In this document: in pieces, positions 50,331 to 60,791 of the stretch
How the letters are laid out: each line of letters begins with the position of its first letter
Numbering within the stretch: the stretch's first letter is position 1
From: Camarhynchus parvulus
Lineage: Eukaryota; Chordata; Aves; Passeriformes; Thraupidae
Assembly (NCBI RefSeq): GCF_901933205.1
Contig: NC_044571.1
Coordinates: forward strand, 56,667,994 to 56,731,993
Length of the DNA stretch: 64,000 nt
Direction: 5' to 3'
Program-made: the position numbers and the translations under genes
Notes under the pieces: model-generated
The model's database searches: none
Seen by the model: only the letters and a program-made list of their open reading frames with translations
Told to the model about the DNA's origin: nothing

Positions 50331-53180
50331 TTTATCTTTTATTTATTTTTGGTTGCTTTTTATTTTTGGTTGAGTTAAAGATTTTGGCTAGTAGTTCAGA
50401 CACTAATGCCAAACAGTTCCCTTCAGGGAAGTGAGATCATTACTACCTTTGGGATCTGAAAGTCTTCACTGCATACAAGTTCTATTTGCTTCAGGGGGTC
50501 ATAAGGAGTTGAGTGGGATGATGCCTTTACAGCACTTCTTTATGTGCTGTGCTTAAAACCAACAATGCTTTTCTTACATGGCTTTCTCTTTGCAGAAATA
50601 AATAAAATTTAAATATAACCTTGATTTGATTATCAAGATTTGGGGAATAAATAACCTCCCTATGAATTTCAGTGCTTTCAAACTCCCATCTGTATTAAAC
50701 TTCCTTTCTTTATAAAATATCTGTATGATTTTTTCCCAAAAGCATTTCCTCTCATTGTATCAAATTTAGTTGCTATTTGTTTATTTCAAATTACTGTCAT
50801 ACCATATCTTTTCTGCTGTTCAAAATAACTGTTGTCTGTGTTCAACTATATAATCCACAGGCAACAGTAATCGAGAAAAAAGACATTTTGAGTAGATTCT
50901 TTGGTTCTTTTAATTTCAGATTTTAGGAAGGTTTTTTGCTTGTTTTTTTGCTTGTCTTGTTTTTGTAATTTTTAGTATAATCTCTTGTTAAGGATTTTTA
51001 AATGTAATACAAATATGCAGTAAATATATTATGAAGAGAAACATCGGAGTGTGGTGAGCTCCACAATGTCAGATCAGAGATCTGGACAGACGACTTCTAT
51101 TTTATATTTCTAACTGCAGGTACAGTAAAAAATCTAACCATGCCTATGAACAGTTATTATGCTTTCTCAAATATTGTTTTATTATTTAATTATAAATTAG
51201 TATAACATTGTGTGTGTATTCATTTAGCTAGAAGGCTGCAGAAATTAACTAATTCATTCTATTTTTCCCACACCTGTAAAAAGGACAAATAAGTACTCTT
51301 TCAGGTCTAAGGCAGAGAAGAAAAGTTAGAGAGAGATCTTGGGGACATCTGTTTTTTTCTTCTGTATTAAATCCCTGTGAAACAGAAATGCAGAGGGTTC
51401 AGTGCCTCTGTTTGACGGCAGCTAGAGGTTTCTCCATGTCTTATCTCTCTTTTCCCACAAGTCATGCATTAGCCTTTGGAATAAAGGTTTGTTCTGGCTC
51501 ATTTTGAGGGCAAATAAGTGTTGTACCTGACACGTCCGTAATAACTGCACTGCTACTGTTTTGCCTTGGGGCTCTGTGCTTGCCTTCCTCTTGTGTTTTA
51601 ATGTTTCATTTTGAATTTAATGGTTCTATGCTGCAACAGATGGACAGCTTTGCAGATGGGAGCTCACTTTTTAAATTATAGAAGTAGCACAGGTAGAGAA
51701 TGAGCAATAGCCAACAACCTTCCCTCATGTAGCCTTTACTACATGCCAGTACAAAGGGACATTTTAGCAAGGTAATTGTTCTGTATTCATACTCATACTT
51801 ATGCATTGGTAAATGTGCCAAAATGACAAGAAATTAACTTATTCGGGGAATGTCAGTCCTGTGGGGACTGGTTTGAAAACTGCAGCTAGAGGAAAGAACT
51901 TGAAGTAACTCTAATAGTTCCCCATCTATTCTTCCTGGAATTAATTTTTTAAAATATTTTTTTACCATAATCTGATATCCTATTTGCATTTGACATCCAC
52001 TTGGGATCTTATTCTTAGTAATATGGTGTGATGATTACTTAAATCTATCATCATATGATAAATTTCTAAACTGGTAACTGCTCTGTTCTGCATCATGTTC
52101 AAATTTAAACACTGAAAATATTATGTAGCAATGTCACTGACAGCTTAGTAGAGGCTAATGAGTCTTTTATCAAAATTATCTTGAATTTTCTGGCCTTGCA
52201 ATGAAATATTCAGTTTCCTGTTCCCAAACACCTCAGATATCCAACCCCAATTTACCAAGATATTAACTAAACATCTCCCTTAATTTTAACTGAACAGTTA
52301 TTGCCTGCAAGGGATCCTGACCAGGTTACCCTCTGACTTAATGAGGAAATTATTCTAAAGCTGTTAACAACCAAACAGGGCTCCCCTAGGGAGAAGACAG
52401 GAATTCTTTCCTTAAGAAGAGATTGAGCAACCAGATGGACACCTTCAAGGCATACACAGCTTCAAGGGGGATGCTTCAAGCGCCTCAGCTTGCCAGCAGC
52501 AATGGTGCTTGTTTACCATGAAAGGATTTTCTATGTTAGCTTGTTTAAATTTTTAATTTGGGAATCATCAAATAGCAGGATAAAAACATTCTAATTGAGG
52601 TGAATTGTGTTAAACTCTTTAGAGCGCATGCACATTAACATTTGACCAAAAATAAATCAGTGAGAAAAGTCAAAATAAATTCAGGGGTTTGGGTCTCATT
52701 TTGCCTTAAAAAAAAAAAACAACCCAAACAAAAACCAACCATGTTCCAGCAGCAATTGTGTATACAAGATACATTTTGCCACTGCTATTGTTTCATTAAA
52801 CTGATGGATTGACTCCAAAATATGTATTTTTAATGTTGGAATTTCCTAATATTAGAGATATCTGTGACTAATGAAGACATTAGATTTCTAATCAGAATAC
52901 AAATAGGAAAAGATAACACTCCTCTTACAAAATTTTATTTTTTAATATTTGACTGTCAGCGCTATCTAAGAATTATTCAGCTTTGATATTGCTGCATCAG
53001 TCATGTAAACTTCTGTCCTATTTTAGAGCCAGTACCCAGGAAACTAATATTCACTCTGCCTCAATATGTTGATATTTTAATTATAAGTCTCAAAGCATCA
53101 ACTACTTTTGTGTATGCATGTTCTTTAGGACAGTGCTGCATAACCTGCATTTTAACTCCTTACAGACAGTAATTGAATCT
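50331..53180. other. AT-rich DNA without recognisable gene
   Basis: Nothing was identified apart from A-rich runs, for example at about 52708-52738. A somewhat GC-richer stretch at about 51385-51600 includes an AATAAA (51480-51485) and might be an old LTR, but I could not assign it. Confidence 0.5.
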
Positions 53181-53525
53181 CTTCCCTGAGAAGCCTGTTC
53201 CAATAATAACCCTTTTGGGGATAACCCCTTCAGAGAAGAATTTTTTTTCTCATATCCTATCTAATACTCCCTTGGCACAACTTGAGGCCATTTCTTTTTG
53301 TCCTATCACTTTTTGCTTCAGAGAGGGGACCACATATGTCCTCCTTTTAGGTTGTGGAGAGCAGCGAGGTCTCCCCTCAGCCTTTTTTTCTGCAAGCTAA
53401 ACGACCTCAGGTCCCTCAGCTATTCCTCATAAAAAATGTGCTCTAAATCCTTCACTAGTTTCATAGCTTTTCTTTGGATGCAGCAAAACTTTGACCATTT
53501 CTCTTCAGGGATTTCATGGTTTTCA
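53181..53525 (-). mobile_element. CR1 LINE fragment, inverted
   Basis: The plus strand carries the complement of CR1 3' UTR and ORF2 end: GAAGCCTGTTCCAATAAT, TTGAGGCCATTTCTTTTTG, AGGTCTCCCCTCAGCC near 53369, CTCAGCTATTCCTCAT near 53416 and GTGCTCTAAATCCTTCAC near 53438. The terminal octamer end and the 5' part are missing. The right border is unclear (53520-53620). Confidence 0.85.
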
Positions 53526-55074
53526 TGTAGGGTACCACTGCAAGAAAAAGGCTTAAGAACATCACTAGAAAATGCCAGGAAAAGTTTATACGGATCTAAG
53601 AAGTTCATTATGTAAAGCATTTAAGGTGAGGCAATGTCCATAAGCAGTCCCAAACAAGGTGACACAGTCAGCATCAGATCTGGTTCTCAGGATAAAGCAA
53701 GGTATCACACGGCTGAGTTATATTCACAGCAATCTTAGATGAAAGTTCTATAAACACCAGTCCTGAGAAGATCTACTAACTGTTGCCACTCTTCTATCAT
53801 TTCTGAAGGGAAATGATTTTTAGGAAGTCCTGACTTGATCCTCACTGCTTGAAAGGTCTGAACAAGTTCTAAATCCTGTGAACATTTCATAATAACCCTC
53901 ATTATTAGTTCTAAGACTGGACTGTAAAATTTGATATGTTGGAAGCCAGATGCTTACAAAACTATATGCTACAATAGTTAGAAAATTCTAGTAAAGGAAA
54001 TAACTTTATTGTTGATTAATTGCTTGTATTTTTTTTTTACCTAGTGCACCTTAGTTTTAATTCATCAAGGTCAAGCCAATGGTGGGAAAAACATTATTGA
54101 CAAGTGTCACCTCCATAGTGAAGGCCAAAGAATTTCAACATTAAAGTTTTTAACACAAATCCAGAGGAGCTGGTTTCCTCATTCTTTAAGCCTTTAACTG
54201 AACAAAGATTGTTACAATGTAAAAGAAGATCCACGCAGTTAAACCTTTTGCATTTTAATTATTAAACCTTTTGTAGTTATAATGTTCATGATGTTCATCA
54301 ACCTGATATTTTTCTGAATTGACAATGAAATGCATATTTCCTTCTGAGGTAAGATTTTTTCTGACAAAATAATGCCTTTCTTTTTGTTTATCACACTACA
54401 GACTGTAATATTTTAATTTGATTTTCTTCTCTTGGCCTGGTTTAGATTTTCCTTCTGAAGTCAGTTTGTTGCTTTAAAGAATTACTGTTTCAACTAATCT
54501 CTACTAATTTTTCAACTGTGGAGTTCCTGTTCTTCCACCTGACTCACCATCTTCTCAGGATTCTCTTTTGCTTTATATTTGCTTGTTCTGCTTCCATTCA
54601 CTGTCATGGCCTCGTGTGTCATATGGGTGCTGACAGCTCACTGGAACATTTGTTCCAGTCTTTGCAGTCCTGGGAGGCTGCTTGATGACTTGTTTAATTT
54701 TTAGTGCTACTCAAGCATGCATGTCAACAAAATTTCTTGAACCTAGTAAAGATAAAACTGCTATTGATTGGTTCTTCAACACAGATATCTCAGGTATAAT
54801 CCATGCTCATATCAGCGAGTAGCAGCTCTTTTAACTACCTCAGATAATGACTATGACCTTGGTGATATTGAACTTCTATTAGAAGTCTTGATTGTACAAT
54901 TTTAAGCATGTTTTTACTCTCCCAGCTGTTAAAAAAATCAGGATTAAATTAAAGCTGGGTTGTTTTTGTTTTTTTTTTTCTGATCAGGTCTAAAGCAAGA
55001 AATTAGAAATTTAAAATTGTAATCTGATAAATTGCTTCTATGTTCCTTTCCTGTTTGATATGAATGTTATCTAA
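53526..55074. other. AT-rich DNA without recognisable gene
   Basis: No gene or known repeat was recognised; a T-rich run lies at about 54961-54980. Confidence 0.5.
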
Positions 55075-55555
55075 GTGCACCTGTCTAGCAGTCCGCCCAC
55101 CCAATTTAAAGAGAAGGATGTTATGGGGGATCCATGTTATGAGGGATCCTGTCAAAGCCTTTACAGAAGACCACATAAATGACAATTGTAGCCCTTCCCT
55201 GACTGAGGCAGTCACACATTGTAGAAGGTCACTGGGTTGGTCAGGAATGGCTTGCCCTTGGTGAAGCTGGTTATCTTGAATCACCTCCTTCTCTTCCATG
55301 CGCCTTAGCAAAGCTTCCAGGAGGATCTGTTCCATGACCTTCCCAGGCACAGAGGTGAAGCTGACAGGTTGATAGCTCCTCAGGTCCTCATTTCTAACTC
55401 TTTTAAAGATGGTACAAAGTTTTCCTTTTATAACAGGAATGTCTCCTGTCTGCCATGACTTCTCAACTATCATGGGGAGTGACTTGGTAACTATATCAAC
55501 CAACTTCCTCAGGACTTCTGGATGTATCTCATCTAGTCCCATCCAGAGGGTCAAT
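55075..55555 (-). mobile_element. CR1 LINE, inverted 5' segment (RT fingers region)
   Basis: This is the 5' part of a CR1 insertion lying opposite to its 3' part (55561-56527). On the minus strand it starts near 55554 with a segment reading DEIHPEVLRKL (CR1 usually has DGMHP-type), then a KSWQTGDIP motif, YQPVSFTSVPGKVMEQIL and EEKEVIQDNQ, and ends near PHNILLFKL at about 55100. These are the N-terminal and fingers blocks of CR1 RT, in order. The frame is open for 183 codons in all, but the Q-GF-G-SC block is degraded and the catalytic aspartates are not in this piece. It cannot encode a working enzyme. Confidence 0.92.
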
Positions 55556-55560
55556 GGCTT

Positions 55561-56527
55561 AGAGTCCCAGTAGATATCAGTGACTGCTGTACCTCAGGGG
55601 ACCAGTGTTATTTACCATCTTCATTAATGTCATAGACAAAGAGATGGAGTATACGCTCAACAAATTTGTAGATGACACCAAGAGGAGTAGTGCTGTTGAC
55701 ACACCTGAAGGACAGGATATCATTCAGAGAGACCTGGACAAGTTCAAGAAGTGGGTGCATGAGAATTTCATTAAGTGCGAAAAGACCAAGTGCAAGGTGC
55801 TGCACCTGCGTTGAGTGTCGATATAAGGGTTGTGGAATGAATAGAACAAGAGCAGCCCTGCTGAGAAGGACTTGGTAATGCTGCTGGATGAGAGGCTGGA
55901 CATGACCCAGCTATGTGCACTCACAGCCCAGAAAGCCAGACGTGTCCTGGAGGAAAAGAAGCGTGGGCAGCAGGGCCAGGGAGGGATTGTGCCCCTCTGC
56001 TCCCTTCTGGTGACACTCCCCTTGCAGCCATCCAGCTCTGGGGTCTGCAGAAAAGGAAGGACATGGAACGGCTGGAGTGAGTCCAGATGATGGACACCAA
56101 GATGATCAGAGGGATGGAAGAGCTCTCCTGTGAGGAAAAGCTGAGACAAATGGGATTGTTCAACCTGGAAAAGAGAAGGTTTCAGGGTGATCTAACTGTG
56201 GCCTTGCAGTACTTGAAGGGAACCTACGAAAAAGATGGAGAGAGATTACTTACAACAGCATGTAGGGAAAGGACAATGCAGAATGGCTTCACACAGAAAA
56301 AAAAGATAGATTAGACTAGGCATCAGGAAGAAATTCTTTACTGTGAGGGTGTTGAAGCACAGTAACAAGTTGCACTGAAAAGCTATGGATGTCCAATGAC
56401 TAGAGGCCAGATTGGATGGTCTAGTGAAAAGTGTTCCTGCCTTGGCAGGGGGGATTGCAACTAGGTGATCTTTAGGACTGCTCCCAGACCAAGCCATTCT
56501 ATGATTCTATGGTTTTTGATTCTATGA
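55561..56527 (+). mobile_element. CR1 LINE, 3' segment (RT catalytic box to 3' end)
   Basis: The plus strand resumes CR1 ORF2 at the VPQG motif (GTACCTCAGGGGACC, about 55589), then IFINVIDKEMEYTLNKF and the RT catalytic box as FVDD (about 55665-55676). After AKCKVLHL-type sequence (55791) the frame is broken. The rest of ORF2 follows (GGATTGTTCAACCTGGAAAAG-like at about 56153) and the 3' UTR ends in ATTCTATGATTCTATGG plus another octamer, at 56527. Relative to the consensus, roughly 100-150 bases between PHNILLSKL and VPQG are missing at the joint. The 3' end is intact. Confidence 0.93.
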
Positions 56528-58194
56528 AAATCACTATGCAGTTGTAAGAAAGACTTAACACTTTGTGTTATTTATCCTTTTAAATATTTACTGTGTTTGG
56601 CTTTATTTGTATTGTGTTTAGGATTTTCCCATGAATGACACTTTATGAAAGTAAGTTGCATTTTTTGGTAGACTGTGTGAAATATTTTCAGGAAGTACTA
56701 TTTTATGTCATAAAAGGATATTTGGGAAGCCTGTGTGTTTCTGAGTTCTGAATAAAAACTGTGCAGATGTTGTACCAGGCTAACAAACAGCACAGATTTT
56801 CAACAGTGTGTAGTAATTGGAGAAGAACAAAACTGTTTAGAAAACTCCATGGTTTGAAAGATAAATATTAGAACTATTTACATTCTGAAAAAATTTTAGG
56901 CAAGTAGCTTGTATTGTAAAATAACAATTCCTTATAAAATGTAAAAGTGTTTAGTCTGGTATTCTCAGCATAGATAAATGTACTTTATTGGTTACATAAC
57001 TTGCATGATTCTGACAAGGAAAGCTTAGAAAATCTCAGCTACTTTGATGGCAAGCAGCAATAAAATTCTGTTTATTAAAAAGTCAAAGAATTACAAACAG
57101 TAAAAGATAACTGAAAACCATAATAAAAAGAAGACTAGATTATTTGCATGCTTTATATACAATTTAAATGCTGAAATATATTTTTGGTTGATGTTTCAAG
57201 CCTTAGAACATAATATATATTCTGTCAATTGTTTTTATATACATTCTAAAATGTAATTGAAAACAAATTAAACTGCTTTCTTTGCAATAACAGTACATAT
57301 ATCAAGACAATGTACAATCACGTTATTTTGAATTTAGGGATTTTATATTTTTCTTTTTTTATTGGATGCCCAGGGCAATGCAGAGTTATACAACATTGAG
57401 CCATAACAGGCACAGACAAAAATGTTGGTATAATCATGATGTGCCTGTATAGACTTATCAATGTATTATATCACAACAGCTTTACTTCTTACATACATTT
57501 TAGAAAGAAGAATTATGTAATGAAACTTCACTTAATCTTTTCAAGGTTTCTGAGTCTATCATGGTTAAACTCTTTGACTTGTTTTGTCAGAAAGGGAAGT
57601 TTGCTACTGAGAGCAAAACACTTAGTTTGAAGACATGATGATTATTCAATACACGTTTTACAAAGTTTCCAACTCAGACCAGACTGATGCATGAATTTGA
57701 AGGCTCATTTGTACCTGGAGTCCATTGAAAGCCTCAGTTTATTTTCAGTGTAAAAGAAACTTGGTTTGTGTGTGCTGAGACTGCTGCATACTGCGATACA
57801 AAGTGTGATTAGTGAGAACAATTGGAGATTTGTTTAAACATTACTCTTGATTCAAACTGAAACATTGATACAGGAACATGAATGTTTACTGCAGGATTGA
57901 CTATATATTAATTCTAGCATTTAGCTTTCTGGAGAGTGGCAGATTTAAAAGTCAGGAAAGACTTTTGCATAGTTTGTTTTTAAAATTGATAAAAAAAGAG
58001 ATATGCATCAAAAGGATGCAAAGCTAAAAATCAGAGTGGTGAATGGAAGGTGAACTGAGGCCATTTCATTTAATTGACGCTGCTCACAGTGGGAAAGCAA
58101 ACTACAGCCTTTTTGTGTTAGAGATGTCCCTGTCTCTAATTTTATATTTGCATTAAAACTGGGGCCTGCCCTGTGCTTACAGAATTTGTGTTGC
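56528..58194. other. AT-rich DNA without recognisable gene
   Basis: No coding gene or known repeat was recognised. The stretch 57000-57350 is very AT-rich. Confidence 0.5.
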
Positions 58195-58298
58195 ATGTTG
58201 TGGTTTAATGCTGCTCAGTCTGTAATCTCTCCATGGTGGGATAGGGAGAGATTGGAAGGGCAACAATGTTAAAACTTGTGGGTTAAGGGAAAAGACAT

Positions 58299-58304
58299 TT
58301 TATT
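58299..58304 (-). promoter_or_regulatory. LTR polyadenylation signal
   Basis: The minus strand reads AATAAA, about 190 bases downstream of the TATA remnant, as expected for the R region of this LTR. Confidence 0.6.
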
Positions 58305-58491
58305 AAGCAAAGCAAAAGCTGCCCACAGAAGCAAAGAAAAACAAGGAGTTAATTCACTGCTTCCCAAGGCAGACAGGTGTTCAGACATCTCCTGGAAAGC
58401 ACGGCTCCATCATCAAGCAGGGAGCCTAACGGTGACTTGGGAAGACAAATGTCATGACTCCAAACACCTCCTTTTTCTCATTCTTCCCCCA

Positions 58492-58500
58492 GCTTATATT
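58492..58500 (-). promoter_or_regulatory. Degraded LTR TATA box
   Basis: The minus strand reads AATATAAGC where intact copies of this LTR type have an ATATAAAGC-like box. Position in U3 upstream of R fits. No evidence of activity. Confidence 0.5.
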
Positions 58501-58959
58501 GATGAACATGTTGTTATACAGTATTAAACACCCATTTTGACTTTTGGGAGCAGTTGTCCCAGCTGTGTCCCCTCCCATCTCCTTGATTCCCTCCAGAATC
58601 CTTGATGGTGGGGTGGAGTGAGAAGCAGAAAAAACCTTGAGGCTGTGTAAGCCCTGCTCAACAATAGCTAAAACATTCCCGTATTATCAACACTGTTTTA
58701 GTCATTCGGCCATATAGAAAATGGCTAGGAAGCCAGCCCTGCCCTCCCCTGGGTGAGGACAGACTGAGGTCCTAGATCCTGCTTCTGTCAGAGTGTATAC
58801 ATTTTACATCAGATCATCATGAGAGAAAAGCAGAGCGCGTCTCGAATAAGAGATCAGAAGCTCACTTTCTACCCTTTCTGCTCAGCCTGGTTCAAGTGCC
58901 TCTTGTCTGTTTGGTTCCTGGTCCCATGACTCTTGCATTGCTCACTGCCAATTGTTTCT

Positions 58960-60791
58960 TTTCAAGAAGGCTGAAGAAGTCATTAAAATTGAAAAGCAGA
59001 AGCTATGTCTGCAAGATGAAACAGGGCAGTCTCGACTTTGGCAGCATAAACTTAAGTACACAATAAAACAGGCCAAAAAAAGATCTTGGGGAGCAATTTG
59101 CTAACAGCACAAAAATTAATAATAGTTTTTTAATATGTCAGAAGCAGAAATCATAAAAAAAATTCATATAACCAACATAACATTGATGTGAAAAAGGAAT
59201 ATCAGAAGATGATAAGGTCCTGCATTAAAAGATAAAAGAATTCTCTGCATTGGTATTACCAGTGATGGCCATTAAAGAAGCTTTTTCTTTATGGGTGTCA
59301 AGTCTAAGGAACTGACCCAAAGATGTTTTATAACAAATTAATGCCTATGCATTGTCAAGATGGAATTACTTTAGCCTTAGAGCTTTAAAAAAAATCATAT
59401 ATGAGATTGCTGATCTTGTTTGTAATTGATAGCTTACTGCTTAAATTTGTTTTAGTATCAGATGAATGAATGAATGTAATAACTATTTTCAAAAGGACAA
59501 CAAAAGCATCTGGGAAATTAAAGATTTTTATGTCTGACTGCTATTTCAGGCAAATGTTGAAGGAAATATGTTAAATAATATCCACAGACACATACTTTAA
59601 AGGATTAGACTATGAGTAAACATAGGACATTTGCATAAGTCTGTGTTTCACAAATGGAGTAGATGTATGGTTTCTCCTTAAACGTTAACAAAAATGTATG
59701 CGTTATCTGCTTGAAACCCCCTACATGTATTTCAAGAAGCTATCAATTAGATCATTCACCATTGGCTCATAAAGAAACAAAACCATCAATAAATAAGATC
59801 CAATTTCATGATCAATAATAGGTAAAAGAATTTAAGAGGTATTTAAGTGTTTATTTAAGTGTTTACTTGCTAAAATAGGAAAGGTAATGTAGATATCCCC
59901 CAAGTTTTGGTTTTTGAAGTTGCTTAAATATCTTTATGGAACTCAGGATTAGGGGTGAATAGCAAGATCCTAAAATTTGGTGCAGTGATATAGCTCTTTA
60001 GCATCAAAAAAACCTGAAATTGATTGAATCTGCAGAAAGATTTCATAGTACAGAGTACCCAGTAAGAAGGTAGATGAAATTCAAGATTTGGAAATGTCAA
60101 ATAATGCACATGAGGAGAAAAGCCAACTCTGAGATTAGAAATAAGAGCAGATACAAAATCAAGTATAAAGTTCCAGAAATGAAGCTTTTAAAGCAGATTA
60201 TTTCATGTATCTGATTGTCAAATGCATAACAAAAATAAAATTGGAAATTGCAAAAACAGGGTAAACAGTAAAATAGAAAATCAAATTATAGCACTGGTTA
60301 ATTCAACAATACAGCTCTCTTTTGAATGGTCCCACAGTTCTGATTTCTTCTTCCTAGAAAAGATGTCAAAAATGGCAGCAAAAGATGGCTTTAAGTGTTC
60401 AGAGTACAAAATGGTTGACTGAAGTTAGGCATGATACAGACACACAAGTTCAGGAAAATCACAATTAAGTGAAAGGTTTTCGGACAACTTAAATTCAAAA
60501 CATAGATTTCATTTTCCTAGGATATTTGGCTCCCCAGAATATGAGTTAGTAAAGAAAGCTAGTGAAAATTCTGCAGGAGCAATTAGATCTGCAAAGCAGG
60601 TGCAACCTTTTGCTTAGGAACTTCCTAAATATCAGGCTACTGACATTTTTGGCAATTTATGGGAGAGAAGAATTGCCTAATTCTTGCCCCATTTCCCTGT
60701 AGTTTCCTCTAGGCATCTTTCCTGGCCACAGGACAGATTAGATGGACCCTTGTTATGACATCAGGAAGACTGTTCTTTTATTCTTATGCAG
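58960..60791 (+). mobile_element. Ancient amniote-type CR1 LINE, about 1.8 kb of ORF2 and 3' UTR
   Basis: Heavily diverged but collinear with the CR1 type abundant in turtles and crocodilians. Landmarks in order: ACAGGCCAAAAAAAGATC (59068), a CACAAAAATTAATAATAG block (59108), ATATGAGATTGCTGATCTTG (59399, start of RT), AACTATTTTCAAAAGGACA (59481), a GTAGATGAAATTCAAG block (60070) with AAATAATGCACATGAGG (60098), and the 3' end: GATTAGATGGACCCTTG (60736) and ACTGTTCTTTTATTCTTATG (60769). It ends in a TTCTTATG-type tail, not the ATTCTATG tail of younger avian CR1. Stops and indels are everywhere; the 66-codon open frame at 60222 is a remnant or chance. Several consensus stretches, including most of the RT core, are missing or unrecognisable. 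Confidence 0.72.
59841..59864. repeat. 12-bp tandem duplication
   Basis: ATTTAAGTGTTT occurs twice head to tail inside the old CR1. Confidence 0.95.

Larger units (their letters stand above)
58195..58750 (-). mobile_element. Avian endogenous retrovirus LTR (solo)
   Basis: It starts on the plus strand with TGTTGTGGTTTAATGC and follows an LTR type common in neoavian birds. Landmarks: AACTTGTGGGTTAAGGG near 58274, ACAAGGAGTTAATTCACTGC near 58340, GGCAGACAGGTGTTCAGAC near 58369, AACGGTGACTTGGGAAGAC near 58428, CTGTGTCCCCTCCCATC near 58563, TGAGAAGCAGAAAAAACC near 58619 and TTATCAACACTGTTTTAG near 58684. Transcription would run on the minus strand: a degraded TATA box is seen as the complement of GCTTATATT (58492-58500), and a polyadenylation signal AATAAA as the complement of 58299-58304. 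The right end is eroded. No second LTR or internal genes are nearby. Confidence 0.85.

Noticed and set aside
55605..56090. Several short open frames on both strands as genes
   Set aside because: All lie within the CR1 3' segment and are either its own broken ORF2 or antisense shadows.
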